The translations under genes and the position numbers were made by a program. From positions 1-64,000 of the forward strand of contig JALHMY010000034.1 in assembly GCA_022843805.1 (NCBI GenBank): a stretch of 64,000 bases of DNA, in the 5' to 3' direction. Positions 35,664 through 44,489 of this stretch are shown here, piece by piece; position 1 is the first letter of the stretch, and every line of letters begins with the position of its first letter. The stretch comes from Fuerstiella sp. Lineage in GTDB: Bacteria; Planctomycetota; Planctomycetia; Planctomycetales; Planctomycetaceae. The notes beneath the pieces are model-generated. The model had not been told where the DNA came from and ran no database searches. It worked only from the letters and a program-made list of their open reading frames with translations.

Positions 35664-38600
35664 CAGATTTGCGACATGCCATCCGGGATGGAAATGAAGC
35701 CTGTGCTGATGTGGCTTATCGGCTGAATGAAGTCTGTGCGATTTACCCTATTACGCCATCATCCGGGATGGCGGAGCTCGCTGATCAGTGGTCCAGTGAG
35801 GGTCGGTGCAACATCTGGGGAGGTGTGCCGGACGTCATTGAAATGCAAAGCGAGGCGGGGGCGGCGGGCACGGTTCACGGTGCACTGCAGGGAGGTGCAC
35901 TGGCCACAACCTTCACAGCCTCGCAGGGCCTGTTGCTGATGATACCGAATATGTACCGAATCGCCGGTGAGCTGACATCGGCCGTCTTTCATGTGGCTGC
36001 CAGGTCGCTGGCCACTCATGCTCTGTCCATCTTTGGTGATCATCAGGATGTGATGGCTGCCCGATCCACTGGCTTTGCCTTTCTGTCATCCGGCTCGGTC
36101 CAGGAAGCGCACGACATGGCGCTGATTGCGCAGTCGGCTACACTGAAGTCGCGGGTTCCCTTTGTGCACTTCTTTGACGGATTCCGCACTTCTCATGAAT
36201 ATAACCGAATTCAGCTGCTGTCCGATGATGACCTGCGGGCTCTGATCGATGACCGGCACATGATTGCTCATCGACAGCGAGCATTGAATCCGGACCGGCC
36301 GTTTGTACGCGGTACTGCTCAAAACCCGGACGTCTGTTTTCAGTCGCGTGAAGCTGTGAATCGCTTCTATGCGGCTGTCCCATCGATTGTTCAAAGCACG
36401 ATGGACCAGTTTGCTGAACTGACGGGACGACATTATCGGCTGTTCGACTATTTTGGTGCTGCCGATGCTGAACGGGTCCTGATTCTGATGGGATCCGGGT
36501 GTGAGGCGGTGCGAGAGACGGTCGAGTATATGGTCCGAAACGGAGAACCGGTTGGGGCGGTACAGGTTCGATTATTTCGACCGTTCTCCGCAGAACATTT
36601 GCTTGCTTCGCTGCCTCCTTCTGTCCGCAGTATCGCTGTGCTCGATCGTACCAAAGAGCCTGGTGCGGGGGGCGAACCGCTTTACAAAGACGTCGTGACG
36701 GCTCTGGCTGAAGCTTCCATGCGCAGCGGCGTGTCCATTCCTGGAGGAGTTGTTTCGCTGCCGCGGGTAACCGGCGGAAGGTACGGACTGTCATCAAAGG
36801 AATTCACACCGGCGATGATCAGGGCCGTGTTTGACGAGCTTCAAAAACCACAGCCGAAGAACTCCTTCACCGTGGGTATTCATGACGACGTGACGCACTC
36901 CAGCCTGCCCGTTAGCCCGGATTTTCAGATCGAATCGGATGACGTATTTCGCGCCGTTTTTTATGGGCTGGGTGCCGACGGAACGGTTGGAGCCAATCGA
37001 AATACGATCAAAATCATTGGCGAAGATGCCGGGCTGCATGCACAGGCCTATTTTGTTTACGACTCAAAAAAATCAGGTTCTCGAACTGTCAGCCATCTTC
37101 GGTTCGGAGAAAAGCCGATTCGTTCCACTTATCTGATTTCATCGGCTCAGTTTGTCGGATGTCATCAGTTTGGCTTTATTGACACGATCGACGTGCTCAG
37201 CATTGCTGCTCAGGGGGCCGTATTCCTGCTGAACAGTCCACACTCAGCTGACCAGGTCTGGGATGAGCTGCCTCTGGAAGTACAGCAGCAGATCATCGAC
37301 AGGCAATTGCAGTTTTATACGATCGATGCCAGTCGAGTTGCCCGGGAAACCGGTTTGACGAACCGCACCAACACGGTCATGCAGACCTGCTTTTTTGCCA
37401 TCTCGGGAGTTCTTCCGCAGGATGAGGCGATCCGCCGAATCAAATATTCGATCCGGCAGACCTATGCGAAGAAGGGCGAACAAACTGTGATGCAGAACTT
37501 CGCCGCCGTGGATGCGACCATTCGAAATCTGCATCGCGTTACAGTTCCCGGAAAGGTCACCGCAACGAAGCGTCGCCGCCCGGTTGTTCCCGCCGAGGCA
37601 CCCGAGTTTGTGCGAAAGGTAACCGGTGCCATGATTGCGGGCACCGGTGATCTCCTGCCGGTGAGCTCGTTTCCGGTGGACGGCACTTTTCCCAGCGGCA
37701 CTTCCCGATGGGAGAAACGCAGCATCTCGGCGTTTGTTCCGCTTTGGGATCCCGAGCTTTGCATTCAGTGCGGAAACTGCGGGTTCATTTGTCCGCACGG
37801 AGTGATTCGTTCTCGGCTGTATCATCAGGAGAAGCTGGATGACGCACCGTCCGGATTTCTTTCAGCCCCTGTCGATGCTCGCGGGTTTCCTGAAACTCGA
37901 TATACGCTTCAGGTGTATGCGGATGACTGCACGGGATGTGCGTTGTGCGAGGAGGTCTGTCCGGTTACGGGTCTGGAGGAGACTCGACGGCGAGCCATCA
38001 ATATGGTGCCGAAGGAGCAGATTCTGGAATCCACTCGTCGCAACACTGAGTTTTTTGAAACGCTGCCGCTGACACCCCGGGGACAGGTGGATTTCTCCAG
38101 CGTCCGGGGCACGCAGTTTCTGGAGCCACTGTTTGAGTTTTCCGGAGCATGTGCGGGATGTGGTGAGACGCCTTATCTGAAGGCGATTTCTCAGTTGTTC
38201 GGTGATCGGCTGATGGTGGCCAATGCGACTGGCTGTTCATCAATCTTTGGTGGAAATCTTCCCACAACGCCATGGAGCGTGAACAGTGAGGGCCGGGGAC
38301 CGGCATGGTCGAATTCGCTGTTCGAGGACAATGCGGAGTTCGGTCTGGGGATGCGAATTGCGGCCGATCGGCACCTTGCAGAAGCTCGGCGACTCGTTCT
38401 TCAGCTGCGTGCTCTGCTGGGTGATGAGCTTGTGGAAGGCCTCGTCAGTGCCGATCAGAGGACTGAAGCCGATATTCGCAGGCAGCGATTGCGAGTCTCC
38501 GAAATGCGACAGCGAATCGCCCGTGAAGATCATCCTGCCGCTCGACTGCTGCTGTCCATCGCCGACCATCTGGTGCGGCGGAGTGTGTGGCTGGTCGGGG

Positions 38601-39220
38601 GCGACGGCTGGGCTTATGACATCGGATCGGCGGGAGTGGATCATGTTCTGGCCAGTGGACGTAACGTCAATTTGCTGGTACTGGATACAGAAGTCTATTC
38701 CAACACAGGAGGTCAGGCATCAAAGGCCACACCTCGGGGAGCCGTTGCCAAATTTGCGGCTGCTGGTAAACAGGCAGAAAAGAAGGACCTGGCACTTCAG
38801 GCTGTCTCTTATGGATCAGTTTACGTTGCGCGGGTTGCGATTGGGGCGAATCCACAGCAGACGCTCGATGCTCTGAGGGAAGCAGAGGCGTATGACGGAC
38901 CATCCCTGGTGATCGCCTATAGTCATTGTATTGCTCATGGGATCAATATGCTGCACGCGCTTGACCAGCAAAGTCGAGCGGTCCACAGTGGGTACTGGCC
39001 GCTGATGCGATTTCATCCCGAAGCAAAAGCTCGCGGTGAGCATCCCTTTATTCTCGATTCCGTGCGTCCCGAACTTGCTCTGGAACAGTTTACTTCTCAG
39101 GAACTGCGTTTCCGGCTGCTGCAGCAGGCAAACCCGGACAATTCGGAGCGGATCATGCAGGAAGCCCAGCAGGCGGTGAGCCGGCGCTGGAAAATGTACG
39201 AAGATCTGGCAGGACTCTGA
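35660..39220 (+). CDS. nifJ: Pyruvate:ferredoxin (flavodoxin) oxidoreductase
   Basis: A 1186-residue homodimer-type enzyme that converts pyruvate and CoA to acetyl-CoA and CO2, reducing ferredoxin or flavodoxin. All domains are in one chain: N-terminal pyrimidine-binding domain with YPITPSSGMAE (about 29-39) and the long central domain. Two [4Fe-4S] motifs follow at Cys701/704/707/711 and Cys757/760/763/767. The TPP-binding domain contains GACAGCGETPYLK, NATGCSSIFGGNLP, and GGDGWAYDIG with YSNTGGQ. Length is typical (about 1170-1200). It is oxygen-sensitive in many relatives, so the organism probably has low-oxygen or fermentative metabolism. Coupled by overlapping start to the GltD-like gene and followed one base later by the DHODH-like gene. 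Confidence 0.95.
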   Translation: MTDLRHAIRDGNEACADVAYRLNEVCAIYPITPSSGMAELADQWSSEGRCNIWGGVPDVIEMQSEAGAAGTVHGALQGGALATTFTASQGLLLMIPNMYRIAGELTSAVFHVAARSLATHALSIFGDHQDVMAARSTGFAFLSSGSVQEAHDMALIAQSATLKSRVPFVHFFDGFRTSHEYNRIQLLSDDDLRALIDDRHMIAHRQRALNPDRPFVRGTAQNPDVCFQSREAVNRFYAAVPSIVQSTMDQFAELTGRHYRLFDYFGAADAERVLILMGSGCEAVRETVEYMVRNGEPVGAVQVRLFRPFSAEHLLASLPPSVRSIAVLDRTKEPGAGGEPLYKDVVTALAEASMRSGVSIPGGVVSLPRVTGGRYGLSSKEFTPAMIRAVFDELQKPQPKNSFTVGIHDDVTHSSLPVSPDFQIESDDVFRAVFYGLGADGTVGANRNTIKIIGEDAGLHAQAYFVYDSKKSGSRTVSHLRFGEKPIRSTYLISSAQFVGCHQFGFIDTIDVLSIAAQGAVFLLNSPHSADQVWDELPLEVQQQIIDRQLQFYTIDASRVARETGLTNRTNTVMQTCFFAISGVLPQDEAIRRIKYSIRQTYAKKGEQTVMQNFAAVDATIRNLHRVTVPGKVTATKRRRPVVPAEAPEFVRKVTGAMIAGTGDLLPVSSFPVDGTFPSGTSRWEKRSISAFVPLWDPELCIQCGNCGFICPHGVIRSRLYHQEKLDDAPSGFLSAPVDARGFPETRYTLQVYADDCTGCALCEEVCPVTGLEETRRRAINMVPKEQILESTRRNTEFFETLPLTPRGQVDFSSVRGTQFLEPLFEFSGACAGCGETPYLKAISQLFGDRLMVANATGCSSIFGGNLPTTPWSVNSEGRGPAWSNSLFEDNAEFGLGMRIAADRHLAEARRLVLQLRALLGDELVEGLVSADQRTEADIRRQRLRVSEMRQRIAREDHPAARLLLSIADHLVRRSVWLVGGDGWAYDIGSAGVDHVLASGRNVNLLVLDTEVYSNTGGQASKATPRGAVAKFAAAGKQAEKKDLALQAVSYGSVYVARVAIGANPQQTLDALREAEAYDGPSLVIAYSHCIAHGINMLHALDQQSRAVHSGYWPLMRFHPEAKARGEHPFILDSVRPELALEQFTSQELRFRLLQQANPDNSERIMQEAQQAVSRRWKMYEDLAGL

Positions 39221-39221
39221 T

Positions 39222-40253
39222 ATGGATCCCAGCATGACCCGGAACATCGGCCCAAACTTAGTCACTCCGTGGCTCGGACTGTCCCTGAAGCATCCGGTGG
39301 TTGCGTCTGCGTCGCCTTTGTGTCAGACAGTGACCGGCGTTGCACAACTGGCAAAGGCCGGCGCGGCAGCCGTTATCCTTCCTTCGCTGTTTGAAGAACA
39401 GCTTCATCATGACGCCGCGGCATTTGAGTTTCTGAGCAGCGCCGGCTGTGATTCTTCGGCTGAATCCTCCAGCTACTTTCCATCATTCCCCGAGTTTGAT
39501 CGTGGCCCGACTGACTACCTGAAACTGATCCGTGATGCTCGAGCTGCCATTGATGTCCCGCTGATTGCCAGTTTGAATGGAACCACAGATTCCGGCTGGA
39601 CTGATTACGCTCGTGAAATTGAAAAGGCTGGTGCGGATGCTCTGGAGCTGAATGTTTACGGGCTTCCCGTTGATGAGGATCAGAACGCGAGAATGGTGGA
39701 GGACCGGTACGTTTCCATTGTGAAGCAGGTCACTCAGAGTATCCGGATTCCTGTGTCCGTAAAAATGAACCCCTACTTCAGTTCGCCCATGGAAATGGCC
39801 GACCGTCTGATTGAGGCGGGAGCTTCCGGGCTGGTTCTGTTCAACCGATTTTATCAGCCGGACTTTGACCTGGAGAAGATGGAGGTGGTGCCGAGCCTTC
39901 AGCTGAGTTCGCCGTCAGAAATTCGGCTGCCGCTGTTGTGGCTGTCCGTACTATTTGGTCGCACATCAGGCTCGCTTGCGGCATCGACCGGTGTTGAAAC
40001 TTCCAGCGAGGTGATCAAATATCTGCTTGCCGGTGCCGATGTTGTTATGACCACATCAGCTCTGTTGCGGCATGGACCGGAGCATCTGCGGACTTTAACG
40101 GATGGCCTGACACAATGGATGACTCAGCGAGGATACGAGTCGGTCGGGCAAATGCGAGGGGCGATGAGTCTTCGCAATGCCAGAAACCCCTCCGCGTTTG
40201 TTCGAGCCAACTATATGAAGACTCTGGCCAGCTATCAGCATCCATTCGTTTGA
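39222..40253 (+). CDS. Dihydroorotate-dehydrogenase-like TIM-barrel flavoprotein
   Basis: A 343-residue protein with the FMN-binding beta/alpha-barrel of the DHODH family: VVASASPLCQTVTGVAQL, SLNGTTDSGWTDYAREIE, AGADALELNVYG, RIPVSVKMNPYFSS and GASGLVLFNRFYQPD. The catalytic loop of true dihydroorotate dehydrogenases (NxSxPN with Cys or Ser) is absent; the equivalent strand reads LNVYGLPVDE. It is therefore probably not a pyrimidine-biosynthesis enzyme. Its start lies one base after the nifJ stop, so it belongs to the redox operon. A role in accepting or donating electrons with the partner enzymes is an inference. Confidence 0.8.
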   Translation: MDPSMTRNIGPNLVTPWLGLSLKHPVVASASPLCQTVTGVAQLAKAGAAAVILPSLFEEQLHHDAAAFEFLSSAGCDSSAESSSYFPSFPEFDRGPTDYLKLIRDARAAIDVPLIASLNGTTDSGWTDYAREIEKAGADALELNVYGLPVDEDQNARMVEDRYVSIVKQVTQSIRIPVSVKMNPYFSSPMEMADRLIEAGASGLVLFNRFYQPDFDLEKMEVVPSLQLSSPSEIRLPLLWLSVLFGRTSGSLAASTGVETSSEVIKYLLAGADVVMTTSALLRHGPEHLRTLTDGLTQWMTQRGYESVGQMRGAMSLRNARNPSAFVRANYMKTLASYQHPFV

Positions 40254-40268
40254 AAAAGGTTTAAAAAA

Positions 40269-40312
40269 GGGGTCAGGTCTCTTTCTCTTGAATACAAAAG
40301 AGACCTGACCCC
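40269..40312. repeat. GGGGTCAGGTC inverted repeat, pair 1
   Basis: GGGGTCAGGTCTCTTT at 40269-40284 pairs with AAAGAGACCTGACCCC at 40297-40312 across a 12-base loop. It starts 16 bases after the DHODH-like stop and could also end transcription of the redox operon. It shares the GGGGTCAGGTC core with two further inverted pairs around the RAYT gene, so it is best seen as one of that gene's recognition elements. Confidence 0.8.
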
Positions 40313-40370
40313 TGTTCGGAGACGCATCACCTGAAAGGTAAGCGTTGGATACTCCTTTGAAGGCCTCGGA

Positions 40371-40425
40371 GGGCTGACGCCACTCCGCTCGCCTTGCGTG
40401 CTGGCGAGCGGTGTGGCGTCAGCCC
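40371..40425. repeat. 23-bp hairpin related to the 150-bp arrays
   Basis: GGGCTGACGCCACTCCGCTC and three further bases pair with their inverse at 40403-40425, with one mismatch and a nine-base loop. The blocks GCTGACGC and CCGCTCGCC are the same, in the same order, as in every unit of the tandem arrays at 16436 and 45676. It is a single, shorter member of that repeat family. Confidence 0.75.
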
Positions 40426-40461
40426 ACCGAGTGCGATTTCTTCCTGATGCTGTTGGTAAAA

Positions 40462-40954
40462 GGGGTCAGGTCCAATAGTGTTCGGCACTGCGATTGCGGT
40501 TGATTGACAGCAGTGTGAGTTATGAGAGGATCGGCAGCATTTGGCAAACCGCTGACAAAGATCCGGCCACATCGGGCAGAGGCGGCTTAAGGCACCGCGC
40601 AGCACCGAACGGCCTGGCGTGCAGAGCGCGCGGGTGACTTACTCTTCAGCAGATCTTATTTTTGTGATGTGCCGTTCCAGCTCTTCGAGCGACGCCCTGG
40701 GCTCACGGCGAGTCTGACCGGGTACGTCATCCGACGGTACCGCATTTGACCCGGATGCTGCTGACGATGCACTGCTGGCAGGTTTGGTATCAGGTTGTTC
40801 CGGGTCCGGGGCCACGAAGTTCGGCTTACAATGTCACTCTGGCAGGTTAGAGATTCACTGTCAGGACGATGCGCAAAAAGCGTGCCAAAACAGATGTGAT
40901 TCCCATGCGTGAGGTGGCGCAAATTTCGTGCCGAACACTATTGGACCTGACCCC
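40462..40954. mobile_element. Small element with 27-bp perfect terminal inverted repeats
   Basis: The left end at 40462-40488 starts GGGGTCAGGTCCAATAGTG and runs to TTCGGCAC. The right end at 40928-40954 is its exact reverse complement. The 439-base interior holds no convincing gene; the longest minus-strand frame (88 codons) has no recognisable content. The GGGGTCAGGTC core matches the ends of the RAYT element 430 bases away, which suggests a non-autonomous passenger moved by a RAYT-type transposase. No target-site duplication could be confirmed. Confidence 0.6.
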
Positions 40955-40972
40955 ATTATGCGTTTGACACCT

Positions 40973-41299
40973 TTATGTGTTCTGTGAAGCATTCCTATTA
41001 AAAAACCGCCACATCCACGCATAAACAAGATAGAGCAGTGACGGAATCAGCGTCCACTGTATTAATCCTGTCAAGTAGATCGGCACTACTATCCATTGCC
41101 GTGGCACGAATTCGCTCAACGGTTCGGTAATGAAGCTAAGGGGGTAGATCATCAGAGCAATAATCATCCACTCCCAGGGCATTTCCCCCAATGTCGATCG
41201 GGTCGACATCCAGAGCGAGTAAAACATGATGCTATATATACAATCCGCTACTGCAGTAATGAAGAACACATATCTCCAGGCACTGAAGGTCTTTTTCAT
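40973..41299 (-). CDS. Small three-helix membrane protein
   Basis: A 108-residue protein with three hydrophobic stretches, at about 9-28, 43-62 and 70-97, and a short charged end (RFFNRNASQNT). Codon use is like other genes here. It lies between two GGGGTCAGGTC elements and may be an ordinary gene caught between them. I do not recognise a family. Confidence 0.5.
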   Translation of the reverse strand: MKKTFSAWRYVFFITAVADCIYSIMFYSLWMSTRSTLGEMPWEWMIIALMIYPLSFITEPLSEFVPRQWIVVPIYLTGLIQWTLIPSLLYLVYAWMWRFFNRNASQNT

Positions 41300-41381
41300 A
41301 CTGAGTTGCTCTTCCTGAAGTTGTCAGCCGTTCGATGACCTTATTCTGTCATCGCATCCGCACGACATGGCGTTTGAAAAA

Positions 41382-42108
41382 GGGGTCAGGTCTCATTCTT
41401 TGGTCTTCCCCTTGGCCGGGTTGTGGATTCAAGCCCAAGACGTACGGCACTGCTCCTGATCCATTGAGCGTCACCAAACGGGAGTCCACGTTTGACGCTG
41501 TTCCGCAACGATTGCAGCTCGGCGTCTGTCTCGACTTTGTTCACCCACGAACGCCAGTTTCGCGGCAGAGGCGGATCGTTGGGAATGGTCAGCCAGGGGG
41601 ACTCTTCGGGCAAGCGACGCCGGCGGTAAGCAGAACTCCACTTCCATTCCTCTGCCAGTTCAGTCAGATTGGCACGCACCGGATTTCGTTCGACGTAACG
41701 CATCACGGTCAGCAGGTGATTGTCGCTTTGAATCGGAAACGATTTGAACCGGCCCTGATACAGATGTCCGGTCCCACCCGTCTTGTAATGAGCGTGCCAC
41801 CGCATGGTGTGCATGACGGTGAGTCGCCGGAAGAACTCGCTGACCTGATCGGCGGTTTCCGGCCGAACCACAAAATGCCAGTGATTCGGCATTGTGACCA
41901 TGGCAAAGATGGGCAGCGGAACGATCTGCCAGGTCTCATCGAGCACGCGCATGAAAGCTTCGTAGTCTTCCGGTTTTTCAAAAATCGTCAGTCGAGCCAC
42001 CGCTCGATTGAGAATGTGGAAGACCTCACCCGCAGGACAAATTCGTTTGGTTCTTGGCATTGAGTGAGTATAACAGCACTCTTCAACAAAACAATGAGAC
42101 CTGACCCC
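41382..42108 (-). mobile_element. RAYT element bounded by 16-bp inverted repeats
   Basis: GGGGTCAGGTCTCATT at 41382-41397 and AATGAGACCTGACCCC at 42093-42108 are exact reverse complements and enclose the RAYT gene. The left repeat overlaps the end of the gene: the last codons (Asn-Glu-Thr-stop) are encoded within it. This fits RAYT genes, which are commonly flanked by the palindromes they act on. Confidence 0.75.
41386..42060 (-). CDS. REP-associated tyrosine transposase (RAYT, IS200-like Y1)
   Basis: A 224-residue single-strand DNA nuclease/transposase of the Y1/HUH superfamily. The HUH motif is NHWHFVVRP, at about 59-67, and the candidate catalytic tyrosine is in MRYVERNPVRAN, at about 108-119. 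Typical features also include the start RTKRICPAGEVFHILNR and the HLYQGRFKSFPIQSD block. The start chosen (ATG 42060) matches the usual family start; 100 more upstream codons of open frame are unrelated. RAYTs act on REP-like palindromes; here the candidate palindromes are the GGGGTCAGGTC pairs. The gene appears intact. Confidence 0.9.
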   Translation of the reverse strand: MPRTKRICPAGEVFHILNRAVARLTIFEKPEDYEAFMRVLDETWQIVPLPIFAMVTMPNHWHFVVRPETADQVSEFFRRLTVMHTMRWHAHYKTGGTGHLYQGRFKSFPIQSDNHLLTVMRYVERNPVRANLTELAEEWKWSSAYRRRRLPEESPWLTIPNDPPLPRNWRSWVNKVETDAELQSLRNSVKRGLPFGDAQWIRSSAVRLGLESTTRPRGRPKNET

Positions 42109-42311
42109 TTTTTGCCCGGGATCATGCGCAGGATCATTTTGCTCCGGTGGTTGTGCGTGTGTTGCAGATCGCTTTGACACTGGCTGTAAATGTGACTGAG
42201 CGGAGTTTTTGGTGAGGGAGACATGCTTTCGATTCCGGACAATGAAGTATACAACAAAGAGAAGAGAAGCATGATCAATGACAATCGGCCATAAATCTGA
42301 AAGGCGCTCGC

Positions 42312-43319
42312 GTGACTGTTCGTCGAATTGCTGCTGTGACTGGACTTTCGTTAGCACTCTGCCTGATAGTGTGCAGCGCCGCAGAAGGAGTTGATCAGGC
42401 TACGCGAGCCCGTTTTATCAATGCGGTAGAGGAGACACGACAACTGTTAGCGTCCTCAGAATTCTCTGCGGAGCTCAACATCCGTCATGTAAAAGACTAT
42501 GAGTCCATTTCTGCAAAAAAGCGTGCTGAGTTGATCGCTGCCGGTCGGAACCCGGACGCTCTGGAGACAGAAGCGTTTCGCTTTATGGTTTCCGGCGGTA
42601 TGTCCCTGGAAACAGGGAGCAAATTGCCCCAAGCGGAATATGTGAATGCACTTAATGACGTGTATGCATTCCGGATTGGACGACCAGCTCAAGACGCCAC
42701 ATACTCCATCGAAGGGTTGGAGCGAAGGGGTGAAAATCTCGACGCAGACCGAAAAATACAGGAAATTGTTAATGACGGCAGGGCACTCGCCGTCGGCAGT
42801 TGGTATATCAATCAGGAACCACTCCATGTAGTCGTCGGTGGTCCACTGTTTCATTTCGTTGATGTCAGGGAGGTCGAATGGAACGGCAGGAATGCCGTCA
42901 GAGTCGATTTCGAACGTCCAGATTCCCAAAATGTAATGCTTGATTTCGGATTAAGTTACTTCATCTGCGATATAGCCCGGAAGTGGGCTATCGTGGAATA
43001 CGAGTTAAAAGTCGGAAAATCCGCCACGCAGCATGTGGACATTACTCTCGGCGAGGTGATTCACGGGTTTCCTGTTCCGTCGCGTATACTGCGACGAATG
43101 ACCGGGGACGACAAAGAGACTGTACGGCGTTTGACTTCGGACGTGACATTGTTGCGAACACCTGTTCCGGATATTGAATTTCAACTAACACACTACGGAC
43201 TGCCTGAGCCAGTTTTTACTCCCCCAGGCAGTTCGCGATGGTTTTGGTTTCTCGGTGTCGGCGCAGCATTCATCGCGATTGGATTTCTTGTGCATAAACG
43301 GCGTAATCTCAGATCGTAA
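42312..43319 (+). CDS. Exported protein with C-terminal membrane helix
   Basis: A 335-residue protein with a signal peptide (about 5-24, ending near CSAAEG) and a C-terminal hydrophobic helix (about 306-325, WFWFLGVGAAFIAIGFLVHK) followed by a basic end. The mature part is outside, anchored at the C-terminus. It begins with a helical segment and continues as beta structure (for example LHVVVGGPLFHFVDVREVEW, a lipoprotein-carrier-like pattern). I do not recognise a named family. It is followed by an Lnt-like gene and a DUF1559 gene on the same strand and may be co-expressed with them. Confidence 0.65.
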   Translation: MTVRRIAAVTGLSLALCLIVCSAAEGVDQATRARFINAVEETRQLLASSEFSAELNIRHVKDYESISAKKRAELIAAGRNPDALETEAFRFMVSGGMSLETGSKLPQAEYVNALNDVYAFRIGRPAQDATYSIEGLERRGENLDADRKIQEIVNDGRALAVGSWYINQEPLHVVVGGPLFHFVDVREVEWNGRNAVRVDFERPDSQNVMLDFGLSYFICDIARKWAIVEYELKVGKSATQHVDITLGEVIHGFPVPSRILRRMTGDDKETVRRLTSDVTLLRTPVPDIEFQLTHYGLPEPVFTPPGSSRWFWFLGVGAAFIAIGFLVHKRRNLRS

Positions 43320-43514
43320 GCCGAGGCTCATGAGTGGTCGCTGGACGGCATCTTATGCAGCACTCAATTCCAGGCGTTCGATGGTGTTTTTTTGCGTGTC
43401 GCTGGACTTCATTGGGTTGTGCAATTGGGTTGACGTTTTCGTGTTGACCACAGTCGTGTTGTTTTTGCTTGTTTGCATCGACGCATTCTGGCCGCCAGCA
43501 CAATCTTGTAGTTC

Positions 43515-44450
43515 ATGGTGTCTTATCCGCCGTTTTCGTGGCCAGCCTGGTGGTTCTGCCTGGCACCAGTGATACCGATGTGGCGCGATCATAAATTGGA
43601 GATGTCCAGCCTTCGGCTCACAACGGAAGCTGTCGCTATCGGATTTGCAATGGAGTGGCTCTCGACGGGATTCGTACGTGCCGGATTACCGGCATGGGGA
43701 TGGCTGGTTCAGGCGTTGGCGTGTCTGGTGTTCAGCCTGCAATTTCTGGCCGTGGCCGTGACAATCCGATCAATGCGGAGACAACCGATGGTGGCAGCAT
43801 CTGCGGCAACGGCTGTGGTGGCTGTCGTTGGCGAACTGCTTGAGGCCTGGTGCGGTGTGTCCTGGTCCGTGTCGAATTTTTCCCTCACTGTGGGAAATAC
43901 GCCGCTGGCGCAATGGTCACGTTGGATTACCCCGTTCGGCGTGGCTGGATTACTGTACCTGGTGAATTTTCTGTTGATCCCGAATCCGTGTGCTGACAGG
44001 AAACGGAGATGGATCGGCCCAGTGATCGGAGCTGGCGTTTTAGGGGTTGCGTGGTGTGGGGGCGGATTGATCGCAGCCCACACGTCCGTTGCTCCGCTCT
44101 CGTTTTCGGTGATGCTCGTGCAACCCCCGTTGGTATTCCACGATCTGAGGGGAAACCAGCATGGAATCGCGGTCTCAGTGTGTTATGAGTCGTTTTTACC
44201 GTGGTTGCCCCAATATCGTCGATCGGCAAATGAAGATGCAATTATCCATCTTGTCTACGACGGTAAAACTGCTGAATATCCAGGCATGATCCAACGACAC
44301 ATTCGGATGTGCCAATTTCGAGCGATTGAGACGCGGAAATGGAATCTCGTTTGTTCGACATGGGCCGGAACTTCGATTATTGATCCGACGGGGAGAATTA
44401 TCAGACAATTGCCACCGGTTGCCGGTGTCTTGAGGACAGACGCATTGTGA
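43515..44450 (+). CDS. Shortened apolipoprotein N-acyltransferase-like protein
   Basis: A 311-residue membrane protein with N-terminal helices of the Lnt type (YPPFSWPAWWFCLAPVIPMW and four or five more to about 195). The second part holds the catalytic-cysteine block of the nitrilase-like domain, AVSVCYESFLPWL, and its continuation FRAIETRKWNLVCSTWAGTS. About 100 residues that normally lie between (with the catalytic Glu and Lys) are missing: the sequence passes directly from SVMLVQPPLVF to HDLRGNQHG. Full-length Lnt is about 500 residues. It is therefore either an inactive relic or a changed protein. The first membrane helix may also be lost, since an in-frame stop lies just before the start. 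Confidence 0.6.
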   Translation: MVSYPPFSWPAWWFCLAPVIPMWRDHKLEMSSLRLTTEAVAIGFAMEWLSTGFVRAGLPAWGWLVQALACLVFSLQFLAVAVTIRSMRRQPMVAASAATAVVAVVGELLEAWCGVSWSVSNFSLTVGNTPLAQWSRWITPFGVAGLLYLVNFLLIPNPCADRKRRWIGPVIGAGVLGVAWCGGGLIAAHTSVAPLSFSVMLVQPPLVFHDLRGNQHGIAVSVCYESFLPWLPQYRRSANEDAIIHLVYDGKTAEYPGMIQRHIRMCQFRAIETRKWNLVCSTWAGTSIIDPTGRIIRQLPPVAGVLRTDAL

Positions 44451-44489
44451 AAGTGCGCTAATGATCGATTTTTCCGGGAGATTTACATC

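Noticed and set aside
39222-40253. pyrD (true dihydroorotate dehydrogenase)
   Set aside because: The catalytic loop with Cys/Ser is missing and the gene sits in a pyruvate redox operon.
40656-40922. 88-codon minus-strand frame inside the 27-bp inverted-repeat element
   Set aside because: No recognisable motif, no ribosome-binding site, and high Arg/Ser/His content typical of a chance frame.
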